A stretch of DNA of 64,000 nt, taken from NCBI GenBank assembly GCA_903813345.2, contig CAIIXF020000001.1, positions 17,443,915 to 17,507,914 of the forward strand, given 5' to 3'. This stretch comes from Owenia fusiformis (lineage: Eukaryota > Annelida > Polychaeta > Sabellida > Oweniidae). Below, piece after piece: positions 23,009-33,500 of the stretch; position 1 is the first letter of the stretch, and each line of letters starts with the position of its first letter. The position numbers and the translations under genes were made by a program. The notes below the pieces were generated by a model, which worked only from the letters and a program-made list of their open reading frames with translations, did no database searches and was not told the origin of the DNA.

Positions 23009-23469
23009 ACACCCCAGTCACATTTGTCGCACGGCGGCCGCAAGTCGACCGCAGATCAATTAAATCGGTGAATTTCTGCGGCGAGCGTAGAAAAACTACG
23101 CTCGCCTTGCGGCCTCCGTACGGCGTATGCAGATTTTTACAGGCCGCAGGGAAGGCGTAGAAATTATAACTCGGAGTTATAATAGTTGTTCATTTCTGAG
23201 GTCCCCGTAGAAATCAACTGGCTCAACAAGATTGAATCATTATTTGTCAATGTTTCACGATCACTTTCCATTTGATATTACATCCTAGCACTATGAATAA
23301 CATTTATAAATTGTCCCGATGTAAATAAAATGAAAAAAGTATGCGGCTGCCGTGGGAAATGTGACTGCAAAAGTATGAGAGCGCAGAAATTCCACGGCGA
23401 GCGTAGAAATGTTACTGGCCGCAAAATTGATAGACCGCAAGGTCGCCGTAGGAAATGTGACTGGGGTGT
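23009..23469. mobile_element. PIF/Harbinger-like non-autonomous element, copy 1
   Basis: Ends ACACCCCAGTCACATTTG and AAATGTGACTGGGGTGT are inverted repeats of about 17 bp, each flanked by TTA in direct orientation (3-bp TWA target, the PIF/Harbinger habit). The interior is GC-rich for this locus near its ends, with GGCGAGCGTAGAAA palindromes. A second full copy, inverted, is at 28121-28609; partial copies are at 25590-25842 and 27964-28120. Confidence 0.75.
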
Positions 23470-24021
23470 TAGAGCATCTTTATCAAAACTTCCGGATCGG
23501 CCCTTGTTAATAGATTAAAAATATGTCGACAAAGATTGAGTCACTTTGAGCATAACATTTATTTATATAATTTCTGTTCAATTGAAAAATTGCTGTTTAA
23601 CAAATGAGTATGTTAATTGCGTCATGTTTAGCATTGTTTTTATATATGAGGCTGGCCACATGAAAACCGGTCACAAAAATGAAAAATTGTGCCATAGAGC
23701 TAAAAATGCGTCCAAGGTTTAAAAGAAAGGGTGTTAATTCAAATTCGACTATTTCTTCTTTACATGCATGGCTCATTTGAAAGGTCTCTGTGCTTTTTAA
23801 GATAAACAAAATATCAGAATATTGAAAAATCTGCAGGCTTATTAGACCCCTTTTCCCGTGGCCTGGCTCATACATATCTTGTATGTTGTGTTAATATAGG
23901 AGAACATGAATTCAATATTATCACCATCAAAATATTAATCATTAATCTGAAATACAATGTTTTTTAAGTTGCAGTCTGCTATTGAATATAAATAAAAAAT
24001 TTCATTTCTATGTAATGCCAA
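23470..24021. other. 3' flank of sulfotransferase 3 with a 225-bp insert
   Basis: It is homologous to the 3' flank of paralog 2 (12650-12850 and 13725-13775). About 23649-23873 is an extra piece with imperfect inverted ends, ATGAGGCTGGCCACATGAAA and TTTCCCGTGGCCTGGCTCAT, absent from paralog 2. Confidence 0.55.
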
Positions 24022-25044
24022 TTATAATCCCAAAAATTCAATAACTCTGGCACAATCTTTGATACTATGAACCATGTGTATTTCTTCCTCGGTCAAACCA
24101 GCCTTCCATTTGTTTGGGACCTTTTTTGAATTGCGTTTAGTGCCGAAAGGACTAGGGTCACGTCCTGACAATGTATTTTTCTTTATCCAATCAGCAACTT
24201 CATCATGAAATGGAATATTAATAAACTCATACAACTCCTTTGCATTTCCTAATGGATCATGAGCAATGTGTTCATACTGAATCAGTTTTATCAATGGCAT
24301 ATTATGTAATTGAGATGCTGATTTTCTGGTGAGCCGCTGTATGAATTCATAATTTGCTACGTCTTTCTCGCACAAAATGGTCATGTCTCGAATTTTGTCA
24401 GTCACATTCATATATGTATACGGAAAATATTTCCTCGAATTTAGTACACCCCTAGGATCTCTGATCAAGAAGAACAACGCAGTGTCACTGCCTAGAACAC
24501 CAGCAACACGCTCTAATGACTCTGCACGGATTACTTTTATCGCCACTATCTTTTTACTGGCACAAAGGTGTGGAATACTTTCAAAGTCATCAATACCACG
24601 AAAAGTTACATTCCATTTGAACTGTTTATGATTTTTGATCATTGACAGAAAATCATTGTTTTCAAAATCACAATCCAATATGTCTTTTATGTATGCATTT
24701 TGTATTATTATATTGTCTTTGGGATGATCACAGTGTTTTGAGCAGGCACAAGCACGCAGTGGCTCATACATGTAAAACACATCTGGATGCTGCGAAAATA
24801 ATTCAGAGACGAAAGTTGATCCACTTCTCCAATATGTGAGAATTACGATTTTTGTTATATTCCTACGATTTGTTGATTTGTTGAACTTCGCCAAACCTTT
24901 AGTATCCGAGTTACCAGCAATGGTAAATGTTGAATATATTTTTGGTGTTCGCCTAGTGTTATGTATTACAAAAATTATAAATATAACATTAGTAAAAAGT
25001 GCTAGAGAGATTAATCCAAAGTGTCTTTCCTTCCCTCTACCCAT
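24022..25044 (-). CDS. Golgi carbohydrate sulfotransferase, paralog 3 (CHST1/GlcNAc-6-O family)
   Basis: Third array member, 340 aa from ATG (MGRGKERHFG). The anchor lies at about residues 10-30 (GLISLALFTNVIFIIFVI). RSGSTF is at 74-79, RDPRGVLNSR at 195-204, and FGTKRNS, NKWKAGL and ARVIEFLGL close the domain. By eye it is clearly nearer paralog 2 than paralog 1: it shares the longer stem ending TNRRNITK and the same C-terminus, so duplication 2/3 is the younger. The first lumenal cysteines differ between copies (CACSKHC here, WDCLKHC in paralog 2). The acceptor AG at 25065-25066 is 20 nt before the ATG, as in the others. Motifs are intact; acceptor glycan unknown. Confidence 0.88.
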   Translation of the reverse strand: MGRGKERHFGLISLALFTNVIFIIFVIHNTRRTPKIYSTFTIAGNSDTKGLAKFNKSTNRRNITKIVILTYWRSGSTFVSELFSQHPDVFYMYEPLRACACSKHCDHPKDNIIIQNAYIKDILDCDFENNDFLSMIKNHKQFKWNVTFRGIDDFESIPHLCASKKIVAIKVIRAESLERVAGVLGSDTALFFLIRDPRGVLNSRKYFPYTYMNVTDKIRDMTILCEKDVANYEFIQRLTRKSASQLHNMPLIKLIQYEHIAHDPLGNAKELYEFINIPFHDEVADWIKKNTLSGRDPSPFGTKRNSKKVPNKWKAGLTEEEIHMVHSIKDCARVIEFLGL

Positions 25045-25589
25045 TGTTCCATGAGACACTACAGCTGAGTACTGAATTTAACTTTGTTAAATCAGTGTTT
25101 GTAAGTAATAACCTCTACCGTCTTCTGTTATGTCAACTAATACCCTGAAATTAACCTGCAGTGTAACAGCTTTATTTTATTAACACTCACTAGCAATACT
25201 TGAGCAAATCAGATCTGACAAGCAACTTTTATCAAAACTGTTTCGACTCTAGAATATTTCTTGCTCATATCATATGTAATCCATGTTTGTGTATTTTCTA
25301 AAAATTCCTTGGTCAGTCATACTTTACGCATGTGTTCATAAAAGATGAAATTCATGTTTTATTATTTGGATGGATAATTTGAAACTAAACTTTATTCAAT
25401 AAGCCTTTTCAAACAGGGAAATGGTAATTCTATAGAAATCCAGAATAAAATAAGTAAACATATCCAATGCTAGATTACACTGTGTATAACCCAAATGCTG
25501 TTACTTTTATTAGTAACGGCAAAACAGTCCTAATTTACGTTGCCATACTAGTCAATGGGCAAAAGGGCAAAACGCCTGACTTTTTCTGC
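25045..25589. other. Upstream flank of sulfotransferase 3
   Basis: About 25130-25230 and 25370-25440 match the upstream flanks of the other two paralogs (TACCCTGAAATTAACCTGC, AACAGCTTTATTT). An extra 150 bases near 25240-25370 have no counterpart there. No coding signal. Confidence 0.5.
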
Positions 25590-25902
25590 GACCAGTAGCT
25601 TTTCAACGCTCGCCGTAGAATTTCTGCGCTCACATACTTTTGCAGTCACATTTCCCACGACAGCCGCACGGTGAATTTTAAAGTTCTGTTGATAAATAAC
25701 ACTTTTTTCATTTTATTTACATCAGGACAATTTATAAATGTTATTCATAGTGCTAGGATGTAATATCAAATGAAAAGTGATCGTGAAACATTGACAAATA
25801 ATGATTCAATCTTGTTGAGCCAGTTGATTTCTACGGGGACCAAGGGAATCAAGGGAAGAGTAGATGGTAAATGTCACATTGTGACATACCGATTGTTGAA
25901 TA

Positions 25903-26238
25903 CTGTAGATTGGGTTAATTTGGCGCTACTTAATTTGGCGATTTTGCCATTTTTGGCATATTGGCGGCTATTTAATTTGGCGGATAAGCACTGGCGATAT
26001 TCACCACGGTTGTACATTTTGTGAGATCATCCTTTACATTTTGCCCCTCGATCGATTCTGCTACTATTCAGCGCTTTTCCTTTCTAGTTTTCCCCGAGTA
26101 TTAAATACACTGGACGAAATACCCTAGATGATTCCCGGGGATTCATTCTAAATTTTGGCGAAGATTTATATTGGCGAATTTTTCAATATCGCCAAATTCG
26201 CCAAATTAAAGCGGGCGCCAAATTAACCCAATCTACAG
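25903..26238. mobile_element. CTGTA-type MITE, AATTTGGCG words
   Basis: Counting the flanking TA, the ends are perfect 25-bp inverted repeats beginning TACTGTAGATTGGGTTAATT. Inside, AATTTGGCG and close variants recur at both ends. The TA target is proved by the right arm of the surrounding inverted duplication, where the same site reads with a single TA (near 29037). Related copies lie at 31989-32378 and 32821-33136. Confidence 0.9.
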
Positions 26239-26594
26239 TATAGTGTTCGTTGTGATTTGCTACTCCGTGAAGTTCCCGTTTTCTATTGTGAATTTTGACT
26301 TTCCAGAAACAGAAAACTGTTGATCAAATTAGGCGATGACATCCCGTGATATATATATTCTTAATTGGTATAAAAGGGGGTTCTAATCGTTCATATTTCA
26401 ATTGTAAATCGGTGCATATTGCTTGTTGAAAAACATGAATATGAGATGAGAATCAGAATGTTATAATAAGTCAGTTTAATTCTGCAAACTTTATTTATGT
26501 TATAGATTCATGTTGCGCATTCATCCAATGGCCTGGAAACAACACATAGGGGGATTACATCATCCACAATGCATTGCGTACGTTAAATCATAAT

Positions 26595-27894
26595 GGAGAG
26601 GTTAAGCAAATACGGTTTTTCAAAACGTTTACGTAAACGCAAAGTACATTGAATCAACATAGGATTGTATCGCTTTAGTCTACTTCAGATACCCGTTCAA
26701 CTTCAAAGTTGCGTATTTAGAACGGGAGATTTTAAATTTCACGTTGCTATCAACGGGAATCATTATACTCATGTCTGTTGAATACTATCCTTGCAATTTT
26801 GATTTCGATGCAGAGTATAATTCTTTCTGAAGAAGATGATGTATGTTACGCATGATTTAACTCCAATAATCTTACGAAACGAGCTCGTTTAAAATATGTA
26901 TTAGAAAACCAGCTATTGAACTTCATCAATGGCATACTATGTAATCATTACAAGTTATGGTGTAGTCTAACCCCCCTATCACACCAAACTAGTTCTTACC
27001 CGTTCTTGCCAGTCCTACGAAAACGTCGTCAAACGGGCTCAATCTGGCTGTGGTCGGGAAATATGTCAGAAATAATTAGCTTCTTTGTTCTTAAACAGTC
27101 TTCAATACGTCCATCTCGTTCGCAGTTCGTTCAGGTCGCACCACGTCGGAGTGCTACGTCGTAGAACGCGTCCCTTAGTCTAGTAGGTCAACATGACCTG
27201 ATTACAGAACGGTATGGTCGTCATCGAATTTTGAATCGATTCAAAATTCTAAAATCACATTCCCGTCTGAGAACGTTCATAAAGTTCGTAAATAGACCTT
27301 AGAAAGTTGCAGCTACGTTCATTCCGTTCGCACACAGTTTAAAACCAGTTTTGAAGAACGCAGTGGCAACTTGTTTGGTGTGATAGCTATATTTTTGCTA
27401 ACTCGTTCATAAGCAGTGTTAAATACGTTCTTAATCAGTTTAAACCCGTTTGCAATTAGTTCTACCTCGTTCTCAACACGTCCGCAGACAGTTCAACTCG
27501 TTGTTAAAACGTCCCTAGTAGGATTGAAGTACGACGGTTCCGTTCGTAGTACGTCCAGCTCGTCGTTAGTACGTTGTCACCCGTTCTAATTGTAGAACGT
27601 GACGACCACGAGAACATTTTGAGCATTGTCTAAGTTCTAGAGGACCTACCCGTTCGAGTACGTTCGATGAAGTTTGTAAATAGATCCCAAACGGTTCTTA
27701 GTAGGTCCAGTCCGTTCGTATACAGTTCTAGCCCGTTTTCGAGAACGCAGTGAGAACTAGTTTGGTGTGATAGTAGGGTTAACAAACACTAGAGCTGAAC
27801 GGCTATTTATGTGTGAACTCTACATGTATTTGTATAGGGGCGATTGATACGTTTAAGTTGCGTTTTGGATTTTATACGGTAGCTTAACTTCTCC
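26595..27894. mobile_element. 1.3-kb TIR element with AAT target duplication
   Basis: Ends GGAGAGGTTAAGC and GCTTAACTTCTCC are inverted with one mismatch. AAT is duplicated (26592-26594, 27895-27897). The opposite arm of the inverted duplication shows the empty site (ATCATAATATCTC in reverse, near 28672). Most of its interior is a second element, 26971-27779. Confidence 0.75.
26971..27779. mobile_element. Harbinger-like element with GTTC/CGTC word array, copy 1
   Basis: Inverted ends of about 26 bp (CCCCCCTATCACACCAAACT left; AGTTTGGTGTGATAGTAGGG right) with TAA on both sides (26968-26970, 27780-27782). The interior is carpeted with GTTC, CGTC and CGTTCG-type words, in both orientations, every 10-15 bases. 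A copy about 95 percent alike by eye is at 59180-59976. No coding frame longer than expected by chance. Confidence 0.8.
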
Positions 27895-28120
27895 AATATC
27901 TCAGTACTTGATCCCTGCTGGTGTACAACCCAAACGCTGCTATATTCACATCGGAGCCTTACAGCCCAGTCACATTTGTCGTACGGAGGGCATGCGTCGA
28001 CCGCAGATCAATTAAATCAATGTATTTCTGCGGCGAGCGTAGAAAAACTACGCTCGCCTTGCGGTCTCCTTACGGCGTATCCAGTTTTTTACAGGGCGCA
28101 GGGTCACCGTAGAAATTATA

Positions 28121-28609
28121 ACACCCCAGTCACATTTCCCACGGCCGCCGTGCGGTCTATCATTTCTGCGGCCAGTAGCTTTTCTACGCTCGCCGTAGAA
28201 TTTCTGCGCTCTCATACTTTTGCAGTCACATTTCCCGCGGCAGCCGCACGGTGAATTTTAAATTTCTGTTGATAAATAATACTTTTTTCATTTTATTTAC
28301 ATCTGGACAATTTATAAATGTTATTCATAGTGCTAGGATGTAATATCAAATGAAAAGTGATCGTGAAACATTGACAAATTATGATTCAATCTTGTTGAGC
28401 CAGTTGATTTTTTACGGGGACCTCAGAAATGAACAAACATTATAACTCAGAGTTATAATTACGGCGATCCTGTGGCCTGTAAAAAACTGGATACGCCGTA
28501 CGGAGGCCGCAAGGCGAGCGTAGTTTTCTACGCTCGCCGCAGAAATACACTGATTTAATTGATCTGCGGTCGACGCACGCCCTCCGTACGACAAATGCGA
28601 CTGGGGTGT
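28121..28609. mobile_element. PIF/Harbinger-like non-autonomous element, copy 2
   Basis: Starts ACACCCCAGTCACATTTCCC and ends GCGACTGGGGTGT, flanked by TAA on both sides. It is the inverted counterpart of 23009-23469, sharing the central stretch with GTGATCGTGAAACATTGAC. Inner palindromes such as GCGAGCGTAG..CTACGCTCGC are present. Confidence 0.75.
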
Positions 28610-29129
28610 AAGGCTCCGATGTGAATATAGCAGCGTTTGGGTTGTACACCAGCAGGGATCAAGTACTGAGATATTATGATTTAAGCGTACGCAATGCATT
28701 GTGGGTGATGTAATGTAATCCCCTATGTGTTGTTTCCAGGCCATTGGATGAATGTGCAACATGAATCCATAACATAAATAAAGTTTGCAGAATTAAACTG
28801 ACTTTTAATAACATTCTGATTCTCATCTCATATTCATGTTTTTCAGCAAGCAATATGCACCGATTTACAATTGAAATATGAACGATTAGAACCCCTTTTA
28901 TACCAATTAAAAAAATATATACCACGGGATGTCATCGCCTAATTTGATCAACAGTTTTCTGTTTCTGGAAAGTCAAAATTCACAAACTACATTAGAAAAC
29001 GGGAACTTCATGGTGTAGCAAATCACAACGAACACTATATTCAACAATCGGTATGTCACAATGTAACATTTACCATCTACTCTTCCCTTGATTACATAAA
29101 TTGGCAGATATTATTAAACGTAAAGGCTG

Positions 29130-29385
29130 AGTACCGACAATTGTCGTTACAAGAGCCGGGGACGCTAACCACTGCACTATCAGTGAAAGATACAAACAAG
29201 AGTGAAACAAGTGTATTTATTTTTGAAAATGTCAGTCCTCTATCTTGCCCTTCTAGGAGACGATAGAGTGACGACAATTGTCGGTACCCAAGCAAATCCT
29301 CACTGGGCAGTCTCCAGTAACGACAATTGTCGGTACAGGAGCAAATCCTCACTTGGCAGTCTCCTGTACCGACAATTGTCCATTG
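29130..29385. repeat. Tandem repeat carrying the palindrome CCGACAATTGTCGG
   Basis: GACAATTGTC occurs near 29137, 29275, 29322 and 29370, mostly extended to ACCGACAATTGTCGGT or close. The last three are separated by a 47-48 bp unit containing GCAAATCCTCACTTGGCAGT. It lies between the inverted duplication and the 3' end of NUP42. Confidence 0.75.
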
Positions 29386-29753
29386 TATATATTAGAATTC
29401 AAGACAATGTTCCTGCACATTTTGAGCTTTATTAATTATCATAGTATAAAATCTCTTTGCTGATTCTTTATATTAGCCTCTTGTAATATCACAATTTATT
29501 TAATTTAATTACATCTGGTTCTTTTCAGGGGCACATCATTTCATTAAATACTGTTAATTGGGTTAATGGCATCTGTTCTATTTTGACGATTTTAAAAATT
29601 ATCCAATTAACACATTCTCCAAAATGAGAATTCGATTCTAGATAAGCTGTGGAATGAGACATAAGCAGGTCAACTGGGACTAACCATTACTAACTGAGAT
29701 GCAATAAAATACAATTAAAATATAGAGAGAATTCATTCACCACCATTTTACAT

Positions 29754-29759
29754 TTTATT
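29754..29759 (-). terminator. NUP42: NUP42 polyadenylation signal
   Basis: AATAAA on the - strand, 36 nt past the NUP42 stop codon and the first such signal downstream. Cleavage site not visible. Confidence 0.55.
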
Positions 29760-29794
29760 TAGCCTATTTACTATCAGTTTACATTGTATGTCAA

Positions 29795-30594
29795 TTAGAC
29801 ACAAAACTCATTAGCGGGTGGTCTAATTGGTATATTTCCCAGTGAGAACTTTTGCGATTCAAACTGCTCTTTTTCTGCACTAGTCAACTGATCCATAGGA
29901 GTGTATATTTTACTTGCATTTACTGCTGTTGTGGCTTGAGCAGCAGGAGTAACTGAAGATGTGGATGTAATGGGCAGAGCACTTTGTGAACTGGCAACAC
30001 TTGCTGTGGTTTGTCCACCACCAAACACTCCGCTTGCACTTGGGTTAGGGGTACCAAATGCACCCGGCTTACCAAATAATTGAGTACTTGAACCAGTGGC
30101 AGGTTTCCCAAATAATCCAGCTCCAGCATTAGTAGTGTCTGAGCTAGGTTTTCCAAATAAGCCAGTGCTTGTAGACGTTGTGGTTGGTTTTCCAAATAAA
30201 CCAGTGCTTGTAGAACCGGTGCTGGGCTTTCCAAAGAGTCCTGTGTTACCAGATGCCTGCTGCGCTGTCGTTGCAGCGGGTGAACCAAATAAACCTCCCC
30301 CTGTTGAACTAGAGGCCCCAAATGTACCAGGCTGGACAGCATTGGCTGCAAATCCAGTCTGTCCAAATGTGTTTGAATTTTGAGTAGAGGGCTGTCCAAA
30401 CAACCCCCCTGATGTGGCTGATGTACCAAACAAACCACCAGAAGTGCCTGTTGTAGCAGTACTAGACTGTCCAAATAATTCACTGGATGGCTGTCCAAAT
30501 GAGGCTTTGTTTGTAGTGGTTTGGGTACCTCCAAATAAAGGTGAAGATGCTGCTCCAAATGTGTTGTTTGATTGGGCTTGACCAAATAGACCTC
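29795..30594 (-). CDS. NUP42: NUP42 terminal exon: FG repeats and GLE1-binding tail
   Basis: An acceptor (TTATTATTACAG) precedes 30594; the exon enters with one base carried over, making GGLFGQAQ. It reads 266 residues to TAA. About 17 FG dipeptides are set in Ser/Thr/Gly/Ala-rich linkers, mostly GLFG or LFGKP in the second half. Open frames seen on either strand across this exon are by-products of the repetitive codons. Confidence 0.93.
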
Positions 30595-33500
30595 CTGTAA
30601 TAATAAATCAACAGCATGGTTGAAAATATAATACATGTACATAAGGATTCTAAACAGAACATGGGGATCAAGGACTTAGTTCAATAATCTTCTCTTGGGG
30701 GATGGATAGATGAATAAATAACTATTATACATGTTATACACAGTCAAAACAATTGAAGAAAGTCAGAATATGGGAATATATATCTACGTGTTGGTATTGT
30801 TTAGAACTAAAAATCCTACCAGTAGATACATTCTGCTCGGACCTCTTGATATCCTCAATTACAGCAATCTACAATAGAAAAAGAAAATAACATGACAACT
30901 AGACTGTAATTCAACTTTGATCATGCAGGCAGAAGGTTTGAAGATGTAAGACAGACCCTGATGTTCTAACATAGTTCAATTTGATGGTAACCAAATATCA
31001 AAACCCCAAAACAAATAATTCTTAAACATGCTATATATTTCCCAAGATAGATATTAACCTTGATATTTGTACTTCAATAATCCAACTTTGAGTTTATCAT
31101 GATGGACATTGCACATTAATGTTTGCAGTTACCTATAAAATTAACATCCTGATAACTTTTGTATCTTGGACCAAGAGTAGGACTTTTACAGAACATTTTG
31201 CTGAATAACTTACCAGCTTTTGTTTCACCTGTAATGAGGGTCTCTGTAGCTCTTCTCTCTTGGCTTTATATTCAGCAGTCAACTGGGCTACTTTCTGTTG
31301 CTAAAAGAAGCAAAAGTATTGGATACAATATAAACAATGTTAGACTGAGGCTAACAATGAAAGTTTATGAACAGATGAATGAAGTAAACATTTTAATTTC
31401 AGATATCAGACTACTGTTCATGTCTCAATAGCATACCAAGCAATTTACTTTATAATAATGTGTACAGTGCACTTTAATTTCTAATTGGACAAATATTATA
31501 TAGCCAGGAATAGATGTCGCTTTATTGTTTAATACATACATAAGCTGGAAGAGTGTTGTTAGCCTTGGCTGTGTATGCCTCGAGTCTCAGCTCCTCTGTT
31601 GAAATATCTTCAAAACCTTTAAAGGAAAAAATGTATGATATGTTGACATATAATAAAAATTATGATTCAAACTCTAGTCTTAATGTTCCAAAAGAAAGAA
31701 AATTGAAGAAAGTCCTAGGATATGGAAGAATCAAATTTGATTAAGTTTACAAAGTTTGTCTCAAGTATTTTCAAAGAGTAGTATTACTTAATAAATTCAT
31801 TAACTGTACTTAGCTGGCTGAGTATTTTTTAATTTACTTTTGTGTTTACATAAAAGAAGGGTGGTGGTGCAAGTCATACATTGTTAATTACATTTTAAAA
31901 TCTTGGACTATTTTACAATCAGACTCAGGGAGTGTTCCTTTAATAAACTCTTAAGATGTCCAAATATTACAACAAATACAATTCAGTCCTGTAAATTGCT
32001 TTCATTTGGCAGATAGGACAAATTTTGAAATTTTGGCTGCTATTTAATTCGGTGGATTGACCATCATCAATCGTATAACTCACCTCACAGCTCGCCATAA
32101 ATAACGTAATTTTATCTCTCGTTGTATCAGATTGTTTTGTCTGAACCAGCAGGGATTATGGAGATCTTTGGAAAAAGTTTCAAACAGAGATTTTATCCAT
32201 GTTTTTTCCAGATTTTCACCAAAGTTTCATTGTGCAAGGTGACACATGGAAAAGCCACTGGACAAAAATCTTAGGGAATCTTTTTTGAAAAAATTGGCAG
32301 AGACTTAATTTGGGAGTTTTTATCAATCCACTAAAGCTGCCAGATTAAAATGGGCCATGAAATTAAAGCAATCTACGGTACATTTACAGCTAGTATTAAA
32401 CATCCAACAGAAACCAACAGAAACAGTCCAACATGATTGAAGTTTTTCAAGTTGCTAAATCAATAAACATTCAGCTTTGATTTCAATATAATGAATCAAT
32501 ATCAATTTTATTGTTAATCATTCCCCAGGTAATTCCCATTTACTAGCAAAAAATAATTTACCTGGAAGATTTTGAGCTTCTTTAGAAACAGCCACACATG
32601 AGAATGGCCAAAGTTTACTCTTTTCCCACAGCTGAATCTCTTTACACAGCACTTCACTAAAGAATACAAATGCATGTACAGTAATACCTTACTTACTTGT
32701 AAAGTGGAGCACCTCTATAAATGGAACACCTCCTTAGTGGCGTCCCACTTATACAGGTTTTAGTGTAGTATAAATGTTTAATTTGTTTGAATCACTTCAC
32801 ATGCATGATAAATTTCAATACTGTACACTTAATTTGACACTACTTAATTTGGCGGATTTGCTCAATTTCAAATATTGGCTGGTATTTAATTTGGCGGAGT
32901 CAGGACTCAGCTCAGGATTTATAATAGATCTGGAAATAAACATTTCAGATGTATGTGTTCTGCTTTCAGTAAGCCTTGGTATAGCACTGACATCCAAACA
33001 GAAATACTTACACAAGTGAAATAATTGCAAATTACGAATTCTCTAGGGATTTTTCTAAATAGATCTGAAAATTGGCGGATTTTCAATCCGCCAATCCGTC
33101 AAATTAAAACAGAAGCCAAATTAAATGTATTTACAGTATACTGAGCATACAGCATAAGAAGTAATTTAAATATAATTTATGAAGCCAATTGAGTGAAAGT
33201 AATGTATCCCCTATAATGCCCCCTATCCCAAGCTGATATAGAATACAATCTAAAAAGACTCTAAAAGTGTAGCCTTGATTTCAATATATTTCAAGTTATT
33301 CACAATCTATTATTATTAGAAAAAGCCCAATAAAAACTTACACGGTTTCTTGTGGGTTCAGATCCTTGAGCTTGACATTTGTCCCACCAGAGCTTCCTGT
33401 TGAGGCACTAGCGAGTGCTTCAAATTTATTTTGTTGGCTGAATGAAATATGCTTTTGTTGACCCCCAAATGCTATAATAAATAATGATCCGTTTTTAAAT

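Larger units (their letters stand above)
25590..29095. repeat. Inverted duplication with nested insertions
   Basis: From 25846 the sequence (AATCAAGGGAAGAGTAGATG) is an inverted copy of DNA ending at 29093. The left arm is made of 25846-25902, 26241-26594 and 27895-28120, about 635 bp once two inserts are removed. The right arm runs from about 28440 to 29093. 25590-25842 is instead a direct copy of about 28165-28405 (part of the Harbinger-like element). No gene is present. Confidence 0.75.

Noticed and set aside
29920-30642. 240-codon frame on the - strand and a 95-codon frame on the + strand
   Set aside because: Alternate-frame shadows of the NUP42 FG-repeat exon; low-complexity LVY/HLE and GFPNK repeats mirror the GLFGKP codons.
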